This document shows, one piece after another, positions 26,001 to 33,768 of a DNA stretch of 64,000 bases (positions are counted from its first letter, which is position 1; each line of letters opens with the position of its first letter). The DNA is from VFZS01 sp964353255. Its GTDB lineage: Bacteria > Acidobacteriota > Terriglobia > Bryobacterales > Bryobacteraceae. The stretch spans positions 34,350 through 98,349 of the forward strand of contig CAYGVJ010000001.1 of assembly GCA_964353255.1 (NCBI GenBank), given 5' to 3'. The notes below the pieces were generated by a model, which saw nothing but the letters and a program-made list of their open reading frames with translations, was not told where the DNA came from and did no database searches. The position numbers were made by a program, and so were the translations under genes.

Positions 26001-26895
26001 CTGCGCCACGCAGAAGGTCCCCGGCTGCCCGCTGGTGGGCTTCAGCGCCGTCCTGAACCTGGCGAGCCTGGGCCTGGCGCCGGGGCAACACGCTCTCCAG
26101 ATACGCGCCACCAACTCCCGCGGCGGCTTCACGGATTTCCCTGCCGAGCCGGTGGCGTTCTTCCTCGATCCCGAGGAGCCCCGGCCGGCCACGGGCGCCC
26201 TCGAGGGCATCCGGGACGGGGCGGAACTCTCCGGGAGTGTGGACTTGAAGGGCTATGCGTACGTCAAAGACCTTCGCGTTCTCGGTGTGGCAGTCATGCT
26301 TGATGGCGTGACTTACGGGGCGGCCACCTATGGCCAGAGGCGCGACGATGTCTGCGGCCCGCTCGATCCGAAGCCGCCCAACTGCCCCAACGTGGGCTTC
26401 ACTTATCGCCTCAACACCCGGTCCACCTCCTTGCCGCTGCCCAACGGCACGCACGCGCTGCAAATCCGCGTGCGGGACCAAGCGGAGCGCTACACCCTGA
26501 TCCCGGAGACGCCGCTGACCGTAGTCGTGAACAACCCCGTGAACCAGCTTCCCCAGGGCGTGCTGGTTGCGCCGCGGCCCAATGAGAAGCTCAGCGGCAA
26601 GGTCAAGGTCAGCGGCTACGCCTGGGACCCGGACGGCAAGGTGACCGCGGCGTCTTTGTACATCGACGGCAGCAGCTACACGGCGCTGCGCTACGGTCTG
26701 GCGCGTCCCGAGGAGTGCGCGCAACTGACCGGCGTCAGCGCATGCCCCAACATCGGCTTCGAGGGCGAGTTGGACACGCGGGAACTGGCCAACGGCCCCC
26801 ACGTGCTGGGCGTGCGGATCCTGGATAGCTCCGGAGCCGCGGTCTTCGTCCCCGCGCTGGTGCGCTACGGCATGAACGTGTTCATCGAGAACTGA
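23089..26895 (+). CDS. Secreted M36 fungalysin-type metallopeptidase with C-terminal Ig-like repeats
   Basis: A 1268-residue protein: signal peptide, FTP propeptide region (about 40-130; QFQGVDVYNAEW), catalytic domain with the zinc motif HEYTH at 407-411 and the downstream Glu in GEGWSDFF near 432, then a beta-sandwich region, and three C-terminal repeats (about 930-1268). Each repeat carries a paired-Cys segment of the type CPNVGF or CPNIGF, probably disulfide-linked. The family is made as a zymogen and processed outside the cell. GTG at 23083 is an alternative start two codons earlier. Confidence 0.9.
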   Translation: MSKLTASLVLCLPLAAGQPSEMPRHVLGASQPLTAVSAAPARAVAQDYARALALSHGLAPEDLAGLYVVKEYRTQHNGVTHLVFRQQFQGVDVYNAEWTVNVDSDGRVLNAGGALARRPAEDLAAPVSASAPAARRAAARAVRSRSAEQIGGRAVWYRVNGLLRPAWVFSIWDENGIDRYATVVDDVTQEVLAKTNLTLYQSAPRGLVFERGSPQPNPAPGARLSAPPPYVERTLQPFAGDPKASPRGWVSGTATVGNNVVAAHNPLGIEFLENPIPAVSLSRDFSFPLELGPGAPNPMRFKDAVTANLFYWSNRAHDLFYELGFDEAAGNFQQDNYGCGGAGGDPMIAFSQFGAAGASSAALNNAFFTTTWYGDDGAPASINMYLGVAGQEGVFSDGSLDAAVILHEYTHGVSSRLVRQNYDYYQGGAMGEGWSDFFSLEFTVPEGAPPDGSYPQGEYLFQLFGTGIRTRPYSTNLEIDPLTFKSLGRVRSAPEVHADGEIWMEALWEMRGNLIGQFGEREGRRRARLLAIDGMKLSPPAPTMVDMRDAILLADRVDFSGASQPQIWAAFAKRGLGVLAQSADADSIHILASFETPSPVASMRFYEDRYVLGETVRLVLQDANSTLPAVEVRVVSSSGDLETVLLRRTGSVYAGYIPMTGSYLVSSMDGALEAIPWDFITAYYVDPDAGGAYRLIETSVQVHPGYYAAASASAPPFVSADERALFAPPSGVRTTGLSTRVTLPFAFPFFGNTYTAAWVYGDGLLAFDLPKYAPCNDWDSLALTNGIAPMWMDLAYGGSAQKNENVYMSTGPGPVTLRWVAETAAVSALSRPSPVSFSATLFEDGRIELRYGEGNKSLLNSASLAASRGCPVSGPTVGISNGHETYIHTPSSHNGRPDLENAYVLTFEPPFGNSSLPVGLVESPAAGQRYPGVLTVRGIAYDETAAITRLDVLIDRVARARTSVSVWRSDFCATQKVPGCPLVGFSAVLNLASLGLAPGQHALQIRATNSRGGFTDFPAEPVAFFLDPEEPRPATGALEGIRDGAELSGSVDLKGYAYVKDLRVLGVAVMLDGVTYGAATYGQRRDDVCGPLDPKPPNCPNVGFTYRLNTRSTSLPLPNGTHALQIRVRDQAERYTLIPETPLTVVVNNPVNQLPQGVLVAPRPNEKLSGKVKVSGYAWDPDGKVTAASLYIDGSSYTALRYGLARPEECAQLTGVSACPNIGFEGELDTRELANGPHVLGVRILDSSGAAVFVPALVRYGMNVFIEN

Positions 26896-26953
26896 GCGCC
26901 ACCCGAACACCGGGGCAGTATTCCACGCTGCAAACAGAGCACCTACCCAACCG

Positions 26954-27183
26954 TGGGACAGGCGGTTTCGCCTGTCGCCCACGGGAAATATTCGACTGCC
27001 GCAGACATCTTCCCCACTGGCAGCCAGAGCAGGCCTTTGTGTTCCTGTGGGTGCGCACCGAGGCGGAACTGGAGAAGATCGGGCGTCACATTGAGCACAA
27101 TCCGGTGGCGGCCGGGCTGGCGGCGGCGGTGGAAGATTGACCTTTGTCAAGTGCGCGGGCGACAGGCGAAACCGCCTGTCCCA
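26954..27183 (+). mobile_element. REP-flanked relic of a RAYT (Y1 transposase) element
   Basis: A 27-bp sequence at 26954-26980 recurs as its exact inverse at 27157-27183. Each copy contains the 20-bp hairpin GACAGGCG-GTTT-CGCCTGTC. Between them is a single short reading frame that begins like a REP-associated tyrosine transposase (RRHLPHWQPEQAFVF) and jumps to its usual end (GRHIEHNPVAAGL), stopping at TGA. The middle, including the HUH motif, is gone. This is a deletion derivative of a REP/RAYT unit. Confidence 0.8.
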
Positions 27184-27288
27184 AGCAGCAGTCACCACCC
27201 CTGAGCAGATAGATCTAGAAACCGCAGGGGCCGGCACGAGTGCCGGCTCGATGGGCCGCAACTGTAAAGACCCCTGTGAGAGAGCGGG

Positions 27289-29538
27289 CTAGCGCGGGGT
27301 TATCTCGAAAGGTATGGCCGGCAGCGTGCCCAGTGGTATGCGCCGTCTGTTCGCTGGCGCCGGTTGGGTTCCAGGGGCAGGCGTTCTCTCCCCGAACATG
27401 TTGACGATCAGGTTTCCTTTCAGTCCCGGTTTGACTTTTGCGGCATCACACTCCAGCACAAACTCCGCTCTATCCTGGGTCAATGAGGGTTCCCGCACGG
27501 CAATGCCTTCAGCCGGTTCACTCAGCTCGAACTGAACCCTGCTAAGGGTCCTGAGTACAGGCATGGCAATCTGAGCCCGAGCTGTTCCGCCGGCGGGGAT
27601 TTTCAACGGCCGCTCGGCAAAAATTCTGAGCGCAGCCTGCGAGGGTCCGCGTCCGGTCACTCGAACCTTCAGGTCCTTCGCGGGGACAAGATGACGGTAG
27701 GCGAAGGCCTGCGTCATTTCGTCCGCAGGAACCGCCCGCCGCATGATCTGCTGTCCCTGGATCATCGTGCGGCCTTCCAGAGAAAGGCTTAAAGGCTCCT
27801 TCAGAGGCGTCGGCGGAACGGTCAACGTGAGCTGCACCTTCTCCTGATTGGCCGGCACCAAGCCGCCGCTCAAGGTGAAGCCCTTGGGAGCGTCCTTCAA
27901 GGCCAGCGCGATCTCTCCGGAAAACCCATCCTTCCGCAAGGCATAAACGGTGATGGGGATGGTCGGGCCGACCAGGGCGTTCAAGGCGGACGGCACGACC
28001 CGTAGCTCGAAATCGGGGCGCGGCCGGCCGATGCGCAAGCGGTAGGCATACTCGGCCCCGCCCTTCCGCTGCGCGTCGCCGAGGTGAACATAGTAGGTTC
28101 CGTTGGCCGGCAGGGTGGCAGTGAGCAGCGAATCCGCGTGGTGCGTCTCCAGCCCCGAGCCCTTGTCTTCATGATCGTCGTTGAAGGCCAGTTGCCGGCC
28201 CTGGGCGTCGGTCAGCTTAAGCACGGAATCGAGCGGAGAATCGAGCCTGCGCGCGTAGACTTCCGCGACTACCGCGTCGCCGGCGCGACCTTTGAAACTG
28301 AATACGTCCCCATCGCCCGGCTGGTCAATGCGGCCGTTCATGATGATAGGAAGCTTGACCTTCTGCGCTTTCTTTGGAGAGTTGTTCGGCTCCTTCTCGA
28401 GGCGTTCCGGCAGCGTATCCACCATGAAGGGCGCGACGTTAGAAACTAGTTCCCCTTTGCGTACGGAAAGCGGATAGATTCCCGGCCCTTTGCCTTTGGC
28501 GTTCATCGTCAGTTTGTTCAGCGGGAGATTCCAGCCCTTAAGCTCGACCTTGGTCCGGGCGCCGGCTCGGCCGCCCAGCGGGAAAATGCCGGTCACAAAC
28601 GGTAGTTCACCGAGCGCGATGCGATAGACGAAATCCTCCCGGCCCCGGTAGAGGGCGTCCCTGATCTCGATGACATAATCGCCATCCTCGGGGATCACAT
28701 AGTGGAGGACGGGATCGGGATGGAAGCGGTAGTCGTCGTCGTAGGCCAGTTCTTTCCCCTGGGCATCGCGAAGCGTCAAGGTTGCCTGGAACCAGCCCGG
28801 AACGGCGTCGGCCAGATACGGCATCAACTCCCGCGCGCTGGCGGCGACCACCACCTGCTGACCCTTGCGCGCCGGAAAGCGATACCGGTCCGCATCGCCC
28901 GGCGCGTATTGCTGTAGCCGGCGCACCATCAGCCGATACTGAACGACGCTGCCGGGCACGACGCGGCCGTTTACTGTGGCGGGCAGCGTGATGCTTGTCT
29001 CCACATCGGCCGGGCTGGTTTTGGCCTCCTTCTCGCGGAATTCGGGCAGACGGCCCACGCAGAAGACCAGCGGGTTCGACAGCCCGAGCGGGGTCATCAA
29101 CCGCAACTCTCGCTCGCCAGGCTCCGCATCCGGCGCCGCGGTAACTTCGAGAGTGACGACCTGCCGAAGTGCGGGATTGGCGTTTCGGTTTACGGAGTCG
29201 GCGATTTTTTCCCGTATAGCCGCAAGTTCCTTCAGAACCGCCGCGTTCCTCTCCTTCTTTTGCAGCTCTTGCGCCCGGTCTCGCAACGCCACGATCTGCT
29301 GGGGCGTCAGAGGACTGTCCAGCTCGCCGACGGCGGCCTGAATGCCGGCGCCGGAGATATAGGCTTTCGTCACGCCATCCAGAAACTGCCCGCCGGCCTT
29401 GACCTGGAACGTATCGCCCTGGCGGCCGCCGGCGGGATATGCGTAACCGATATGAGGGGCGTTTTGCTGCGCATCGACCGATGGGATGATCGCGAGAAAA
29501 GGAGCCAGCCAATAAGTCACAAGCCGTAGCGGTTTCAC
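27289..29538 (-). CDS. Secreted PPC-domain protein of the DUF1501/DUF1549 cluster
   Basis: A 749-residue exported protein with two PPC-like beta-sandwich domains (about 195-305 and 375-500; for example EPNNSPKKAQKV, DGDVFSFKGRAGD, LPANGTYYVHLGD) and further Ig-like regions. No catalytic motif is seen. In Planctomycetes and Acidobacteria such proteins travel with DUF1549/DUF1553 and DUF1501 proteins, here 15 bp upstream on the same strand, and are thought to act in the periplasm on carbohydrate substrates; the exact job is not established. It is the last gene of a three-gene operon. Confidence 0.82.
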   Translation of the reverse strand: MKPLRLVTYWLAPFLAIIPSVDAQQNAPHIGYAYPAGGRQGDTFQVKAGGQFLDGVTKAYISGAGIQAAVGELDSPLTPQQIVALRDRAQELQKKERNAAVLKELAAIREKIADSVNRNANPALRQVVTLEVTAAPDAEPGERELRLMTPLGLSNPLVFCVGRLPEFREKEAKTSPADVETSITLPATVNGRVVPGSVVQYRLMVRRLQQYAPGDADRYRFPARKGQQVVVAASARELMPYLADAVPGWFQATLTLRDAQGKELAYDDDYRFHPDPVLHYVIPEDGDYVIEIRDALYRGREDFVYRIALGELPFVTGIFPLGGRAGARTKVELKGWNLPLNKLTMNAKGKGPGIYPLSVRKGELVSNVAPFMVDTLPERLEKEPNNSPKKAQKVKLPIIMNGRIDQPGDGDVFSFKGRAGDAVVAEVYARRLDSPLDSVLKLTDAQGRQLAFNDDHEDKGSGLETHHADSLLTATLPANGTYYVHLGDAQRKGGAEYAYRLRIGRPRPDFELRVVPSALNALVGPTIPITVYALRKDGFSGEIALALKDAPKGFTLSGGLVPANQEKVQLTLTVPPTPLKEPLSLSLEGRTMIQGQQIMRRAVPADEMTQAFAYRHLVPAKDLKVRVTGRGPSQAALRIFAERPLKIPAGGTARAQIAMPVLRTLSRVQFELSEPAEGIAVREPSLTQDRAEFVLECDAAKVKPGLKGNLIVNMFGERTPAPGTQPAPANRRRIPLGTLPAIPFEITPR

Positions 29539-29553
29539 GGAACGCTCCAGAGC

Positions 29554-30843
29554 CTACATGATTTCTGTCAGACGCCCGCCGGTGTTGACGCCGTCGGCGG
29601 CGGTGGGCGTGACGCGGGGGTCGAGGCCCTCGGGATGCGGCAACTTCCCGTCCGGGTCGATACCGAGCAGTTCATAGATACTGCCGATCAGATCGCAGGG
29701 ATACACGGGGCGGTCCTTCACCTCTTCGCCTCTCGAATCCGATGCCCCGATGACGCGGCCTCCTTTGAAGCCGCCGCCGGCGACCACGGCGGAGAAAACA
29801 TCGCCGTAATGGCCGCGTCCGCCATTCCACGGCGGCTCCCACTGGACCTTCGGGGTTCTGCCGAATTCGCCGCTCCACCAGATGATAGTGCTGTCGAGCA
29901 AACCGCGATCCGACAGATCCTGGAGCAGGGTGGCCATGCCTCGGTCCAGTTGCGGCAGCCTCTGACGCATGATCTGGAAATGTTGCCGGTGGGTATCCCA
30001 GCCCTGATAGTTGATAGTGACGTAGGGGACGCCGCGTTCCACCAGCCGCCGCGCGACCAGGCACGACTGCCCGAAGGTGTTGCGCCCGTAGCGGTCTCTC
30101 AGCTCGTCGGTTTCCTGGGAGAGATCAAACACTTTGCCCGAATCGCCCAGAATCAGTTCATAGGCTTCTTCCTCGGCCTGATACAAGGCCTTCAACGACG
30201 CATTGCCTTTCAGGGCTTGCCCCAGCGTGTCCAGCTTGTGGAGCAATTCGCGGCGGTCCCGCTGCTGCTGATCGGAGACATCCGGAGCGACGACGCCTTC
30301 CACGGCAAACCGGGCCTGCCCCGGATCGCCGCCGGTGGCGAAAGGTTTGTAGCGCGTTCCCAGAAAGCCGGCCTCGGAAAACCGTCCCTGCAACTCGGTC
30401 AGTACGATGTAAGGCGGAATCAATCCGCGGTATCCGGCTCGGTAGCCCTTGAACAGCGACACCACGGCGCCAACGCCCGGGTAGACCAGGTGGCCGCCGG
30501 GCGGACGTCCGGTTTGAACCATGTAGGACGCCGTTTCGTGGGCGTTCAAGCCGTGGGTCATGCTGCGGATGATGGAATACTTCTCAGCCTGCTTCGCCAG
30601 CAGCGGAAGGAGTTCGCCGATTATGATGCCGTCCACATTGGTGGGGATCGGTTTGTTCAAGGGGCCACAGTAGTCGTAGCCGGCGGCCGGCTTGGGATCG
30701 AAAGTGTCCAGGTGCGCCGGGCCACCCCACATCCAGATTTGGATGACCGCTTTGGCCTTGGCCGGTCGTGAGGCCGCCTGGGCACCCAGATGCAGGCCGC
30801 CGGCCAGCAGAAATCCCAGCGCGTCACGTCTGGAGATGCACAT
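29554..30843 (-). CDS. DUF1501 family protein (sulfatase-fold, Tat-type)
   Basis: From the ATG at 30843 the leader reads MCISRRDALGFLLAGGLHLG, a twin-arginine-like signal. The 429-residue body shows the DUF1501 hallmarks MWGGPAHLDTFDPKP near residue 38, GLNAHETASYMVQTGR near 100 and WWSGEFGRTPKV near 325. The fold is related to alkaline phosphatase/sulfatase enzymes, but activity has not been shown for the family. It lies 13 bp downstream of the DUF1549/1553 gene and 15 bp upstream of the PPC gene, forming the usual trio. Confidence 0.87.
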   Translation of the reverse strand: MCISRRDALGFLLAGGLHLGAQAASRPAKAKAVIQIWMWGGPAHLDTFDPKPAAGYDYCGPLNKPIPTNVDGIIIGELLPLLAKQAEKYSIIRSMTHGLNAHETASYMVQTGRPPGGHLVYPGVGAVVSLFKGYRAGYRGLIPPYIVLTELQGRFSEAGFLGTRYKPFATGGDPGQARFAVEGVVAPDVSDQQQRDRRELLHKLDTLGQALKGNASLKALYQAEEEAYELILGDSGKVFDLSQETDELRDRYGRNTFGQSCLVARRLVERGVPYVTINYQGWDTHRQHFQIMRQRLPQLDRGMATLLQDLSDRGLLDSTIIWWSGEFGRTPKVQWEPPWNGGRGHYGDVFSAVVAGGGFKGGRVIGASDSRGEEVKDRPVYPCDLIGSIYELLGIDPDGKLPHPEGLDPRVTPTAADGVNTGGRLTEIM

Positions 30844-30856
30844 CCTTGCCCCCGCA

Positions 30857-32461
30857 TCAATGTCGATACATAAACTCCGCACTATTGATCAAAGCCCAGA
30901 CCAGATCCACCGCCGCCCGCCGCTTGTTCACGGCGGACTGGAAATGCGCCCCGACAACCCGCACCTCCTCGAGCGTGGGAAAGCGGGAAAGAACCGTGAG
31001 GTAGATCCCGTCCACCACCTCCTGCGGCCCCCCTTTGCGTTGGAGCACGGCTTGCAGCCTGGCGCTCTGCCCGATCTTGGTCTGAATGTGACTCGAATTC
31101 AGCAGATGCAAACGCTGGGCAGCCGTAGGGCGATTGTTACGCTCAGATTCCAGACCGGTGTCGCGCGACGGACGGCCGAACGTTTCGAGGAAGGAACTGG
31201 TGACGCTGGCATCCGGCAGAGCCACCGAGCGCTGGTCTTCCGGCATGAAAGTGAACGGCTCGGGAATAGCGCTCGAGTAATGCTCGGTGGCGCCGGTGAT
31301 CCGGCAGATGGCGTCGATGAGGACCTCGGCATCGAGCCGGCGCAGCGGATAGTACGCGAAGTTGACCTCCGCCTCCGGGCGCACGGCTCTGGTGATCGAA
31401 GAAAGCTGATAGGTTTGCGAGTTCAGTATCAGCCGGTAGATGTGCTTCAAGTCGTACCGGGCTGCGACTAACTCCCGTTCCAAAAAGGTCAGTAGCTCAG
31501 GATTACTGGCGGGATTGTCCGGTCGAATATCATCCGGCTCATGAACAATGCCGCGCCCCAGCAGCCAGGACCAGATGCGGTTCACGATGTTACGCGCGAA
31601 AAACGGGTTGCCCGGAGCCAGGAGCCAATCGGCAAAAGCCTCGCGGGGATCCTGCTCCGAGGACAGGCGGGCCGGCTGGCCGTCAGGAAAAACGGCCGGC
31701 GGCGAGGCCTTGGCGCCCGAGCTCCGAGCGCCCCTGGCGGGATCCCAATAGACGATCTCCTCCTTCCATTCCCCGGTGGGCTTGTAGCCGATTTGCGAGA
31801 AGAAGGCCGCCATGCCTGGCAGCCGGTCGCGCGGCCAGTTCTCCGCCCGGACCCCCATGAAGGTCAACGCCACGGCCTGCGCGATGGCTTGCGGCTCCTT
31901 GCTTTGGACGGCGCGGTAGAAATTGACCTGGGGCACACGGAAGTTGCTGCCGCTCGAAGTTAGCATCTCCCGGACAAACCGGTCATACGGCAGGTTATCC
32001 TTGAGAGAAGTCCGGATCCAGCGGTGATAGGCTTGCACCGCATTGGGCCAGAGATTGATGGGGAACTCCGACTTTACCCGCAACAGGTCACTCCACTTCA
32101 TCGCCCAGTAATCCGCGAACTCCTCCCGCTCCAGCAGACGATCGATCAGGGCGCGGCGTTTGTTCGGATCCCGGTCGGACAGGAACGTTCTGGCTTCCTG
32201 CTCGGTGGGGAGGGTTCCAATCACGTCCAGATAGGCTCGCCGGACGAACACGGCGTCCGAGCACAGGTTGGCCGGCTCAATGCCCAGCCGCTTGAGGTGG
32301 CTGAAAACCAGCTCGTCGATTCTGCCTTGCGGAGTCAGATCGGCGGGGCTTTCGAACGGGGGCGCGAACGTTTTTTCGGCGCCCGCTCCAGCCAGGGCCG
32401 CGCTTGCGACCAGCGCGGCCATCAGGAATCTCGCCATGCTCAGGGTCCAGGAAGGCGGCAT
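30857..32461 (-). CDS. DUF1549/DUF1553 domain protein
   Basis: The 534-residue product has an export signal, an N-terminal DUF1549 domain (about 40-220; RIDELVFSHLKRLGI, RRAYLDVIGTLPTEQEARTF) and a C-terminal DUF1553 domain (about 260-520; ARNIVNRIWSWLLGRGIV, RRLDAEVLIDAICRITG). The pair is typical of Planctomycete-type cytochrome-linked proteins, here without a cytochrome domain. The start may be ATG 32461 (GGGAGCGG upstream, TATAGT box 13 nt upstream) or ATG 32437, eight codons in. First gene of the trio. Confidence 0.87.
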   Translation of the reverse strand: MPPSWTLSMARFLMAALVASAALAGAGAEKTFAPPFESPADLTPQGRIDELVFSHLKRLGIEPANLCSDAVFVRRAYLDVIGTLPTEQEARTFLSDRDPNKRRALIDRLLEREEFADYWAMKWSDLLRVKSEFPINLWPNAVQAYHRWIRTSLKDNLPYDRFVREMLTSSGSNFRVPQVNFYRAVQSKEPQAIAQAVALTFMGVRAENWPRDRLPGMAAFFSQIGYKPTGEWKEEIVYWDPARGARSSGAKASPPAVFPDGQPARLSSEQDPREAFADWLLAPGNPFFARNIVNRIWSWLLGRGIVHEPDDIRPDNPASNPELLTFLERELVAARYDLKHIYRLILNSQTYQLSSITRAVRPEAEVNFAYYPLRRLDAEVLIDAICRITGATEHYSSAIPEPFTFMPEDQRSVALPDASVTSSFLETFGRPSRDTGLESERNNRPTAAQRLHLLNSSHIQTKIGQSARLQAVLQRKGGPQEVVDGIYLTVLSRFPTLEEVRVVGAHFQSAVNKRRAAVDLVWALINSAEFMYRH

Positions 32462-32675
32462 CCGATCCGCTCCCACTATACAACTAACCCCCGCCGGGCG
32501 GGGTTGTCGCGCATGTTCGGCCCGTCCCGCGCGGGCCGAAGGAGTGCCCGGCCAAGGCCGAGCTTTCCAGCCGGCCTTTTTCAGGCCGGCACGGACGCCG
32601 GCCGGCAGGCTAAAAGCCCACCCCACGGTGGGGTGAGCCTCCGGCTTGCCAGCCGAGCTTTCCAGCCGGCTTTTC
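32462..32675. repeat. Intergenic stretch of GC-rich dispersed repeats
   Basis: No gene is seen. The element CCGAGCTTTCCAGCCGGC appears twice (about 32558 and 32653), and a hairpin CACCCCA-CCG-TGGGGTG lies near 32620. Similar hairpin-rich text occurs at about 39600-39665. These look like REP-type dispersed repeats common in Solibacter-like genomes. Confidence 0.5.
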
Positions 32676-32805
32676 TTACTCGTACCTTAGCGCTTCGATG
32701 GGGTTGATCCGCGCCGCGTTGAGCGCGGGGTAGATGCCGAAGATCACCCCCAGGGCGATCGAGACGCCGGAGGCGACCAGGATGGAGGTGGTGGTGACGA
32801 TGGTC
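32676..32805 (-). pseudogene. Displaced 3' end of a macB-type permease gene (copy A)
   Basis: 130 bp, aligned without gaps to the last 130 bp of the intact permease gene (34698-34827), with about a dozen differences. It keeps a 43-codon open frame ending IYPALNAARINPIEALRYE and stop. The rest of the gene is absent. Upstream on its own strand the sequence is GTTAGCCA, shared (minus one A) with copy B but not with the intact gene, and beyond that lies a hairpin. Confidence 0.8.
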
Positions 32806-32806
32806 T

Positions 32807-32866
32807 GGCTAACGGTTCGGGCGCTCAGGCGCCCGTGCTTCTTGCGGGTCGGCTGGAGCGCTGGGC
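32807..32866 (-). other. Degenerate attC-like hairpin (A)
   Basis: On the minus strand it reads GCCCAGC, then GCTCCAG, a CCCG...CGGG inner stem, CTGAGCGC, and GTTAGCC. The arms pair as GCGCTC(C)AG with CTGAGCGC, leaving one unpaired base as in attC sites. The left core has GC where AAC is expected, so this copy is weak. The stop codon of the nucleotidyltransferase lies inside it. Confidence 0.35.
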
Positions 32867-33331
32867 TGGCTGAGCCCGGCTCTTGACTCGCCTCAAAACG
32901 CGCACATCCGCACGGTCCTGCGCTCTTCCAGCCGCTTCCTTAGCCCGGATCAAGTCGTCGAGTCCCAGATAGTGAGCTTTGGCAAGCCCAAAGCGAGCTT
33001 CAACTCGGTTCTTCCACGCTTCCTCGAAGCTGGGACAACCCGGCAGTTGTGAAAGCAGGTCGATGCGGACAGGGGCGATCCCGAGCTGGATGATCCACCG
33101 TGGATCTGTCAAGTCCTCGACCGCGTACCCCAAGTCAGTGCCTCCGAAGAAGTCGCGCAACGCCGCCAGAGCTTTGCGCGCGTTTCGCGGAGTGGCCTCC
33201 AGGAGGATGTCAAGGTCCTTCGTGGCGCGCGGACGAGCGTGGTAGGCGACGGCGTGCGCGCCTACCACCAGATAGCGCACCCCATGGGCGTTGAATGCGG
33301 CGATGAATTCTTCGTAGTCTTGGGACGGCAT
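32825..33331 (-). CDS. Nucleotidyltransferase (MNT/AbiEii-like), probable toxin-antitoxin or defence component
   Basis: A 168-residue protein with the nucleotidyltransferase signature: GAHAVAYHARPRATKDLDI (about 22-40) gives the G..A...R..TxDxD metal site, and RIDLLSQLPGC supplies the third acidic position. This family adds nucleotides to proteins or tRNA in MNT/HEPN and AbiE-type systems and is common in Acidobacteria as a two-gene unit. Its first 120 bp overlap the upstream gene in another frame. The Arg/Ser-rich last 20 residues read into the adjacent hairpin and are probably not part of the fold. Confidence 0.75.
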   Translation of the reverse strand: MPSQDYEEFIAAFNAHGVRYLVVGAHAVAYHARPRATKDLDILLEATPRNARKALAALRDFFGGTDLGYAVEDLTDPRWIIQLGIAPVRIDLLSQLPGCPSFEEAWKNRVEARFGLAKAHYLGLDDLIRAKEAAGRAQDRADVRVLRRVKSRAQPAQRSSRPARSTGA

Positions 33332-33539
33332 CGAGCCCTCGCGTCTTCAGACAGCTTGCCAGTGCGTCAGCAACGGCCTCCACACGTTCTTCGGGCGTCA
33401 GTCCTTCGTACCAAAACCGAAAGTCCTCAGCCTCCGCTTCCTCCCAACCCACCTTTGACACAGTCCAGGTTCTTCCCCGGCCATCCACGATCTGCCTGCG
33501 CTCAGAGGGGATCATCCTCATGCTTGTGGCCTGCCACAT
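33210..33539 (-). CDS. Small partner protein of the nucleotidyltransferase (unknown function)
   Basis: About 109 residues from the ATG at 33539 (other in-frame starts: GTG 33560, ATG 33521, ATG 33515). The core WTVSKVGWEEAEAEDFRFWY, then LTPEERVEAVADALASCLKT and RLRRIHRRI, is a familiar small protein found just before this type of nucleotidyltransferase in Acidobacteria; it may act as the antitoxin (inference). The last 40 codons overlap the nucleotidyltransferase gene in a different frame, so the true C-terminus may not be conserved. Confidence 0.6.
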   Translation of the reverse strand: MWQATSMRMIPSERRQIVDGRGRTWTVSKVGWEEAEAEDFRFWYEGLTPEERVEAVADALASCLKTRGLDAVPRLRRIHRRIQRPWGALSGGRRARRRLPRSSARHEGP

Positions 33540-33600
33540 CAAACCAGCCCCCGTCCGCACAACACGAAACGGAAGCCGCTGACGGGCGCCAACTGCTTAG

Positions 33601-33609
33601 ATTGTAACA
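33601..33609 (-). promoter_or_regulatory. Extended -10 promoter of the nucleotidyltransferase pair
   Basis: The minus strand reads TGTTACAAT, an extended -10 (TGnTAnnnT). It lies about 60 bp ahead of the first gene, between macB fragment B and the pair, so the pair has its own promoter. Confidence 0.45.
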
Positions 33610-33638
33610 CGTTCGATTAGACCTCAGCCGGCGGCGCC

Positions 33639-33768
33639 TCACTCGTACCGCAGGGCTTCGATGGGGTTGATCCGCGCCGCTTTGAGCGCGGGATAGATGC
33701 CGAAGATCACCCCCACGGCGACCGAGACGCCAAAGGCGACCAGGACGGAGCCCGTGGTGACGATGGTC
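33639..33768 (-). pseudogene. Displaced 3' end of a macB-type permease gene (copy B)
   Basis: 130 bp matching the last 130 bp of the intact permease gene without gaps, ending IYPALKAARINPIEALRYE and stop. It is cut at exactly the same base as copy A. On its strand it is preceded by GTTAGCC, lacking the A of copy A, and then by the attC-like hairpin B. It is closer to the intact gene than copy A is (TGA stop, VAVGVIFG), but keeps only 43 codons. Confidence 0.8.

Noticed and set aside
23524..27261. A 1245-codon antisense open frame over the M36 protease
   Set aside because: It is the GC-driven mirror frame of a clearly coding gene; its translation is rich in His/Arg/Gln/Ala with no domain. The plus-strand frame has signal, zinc motif and repeats.
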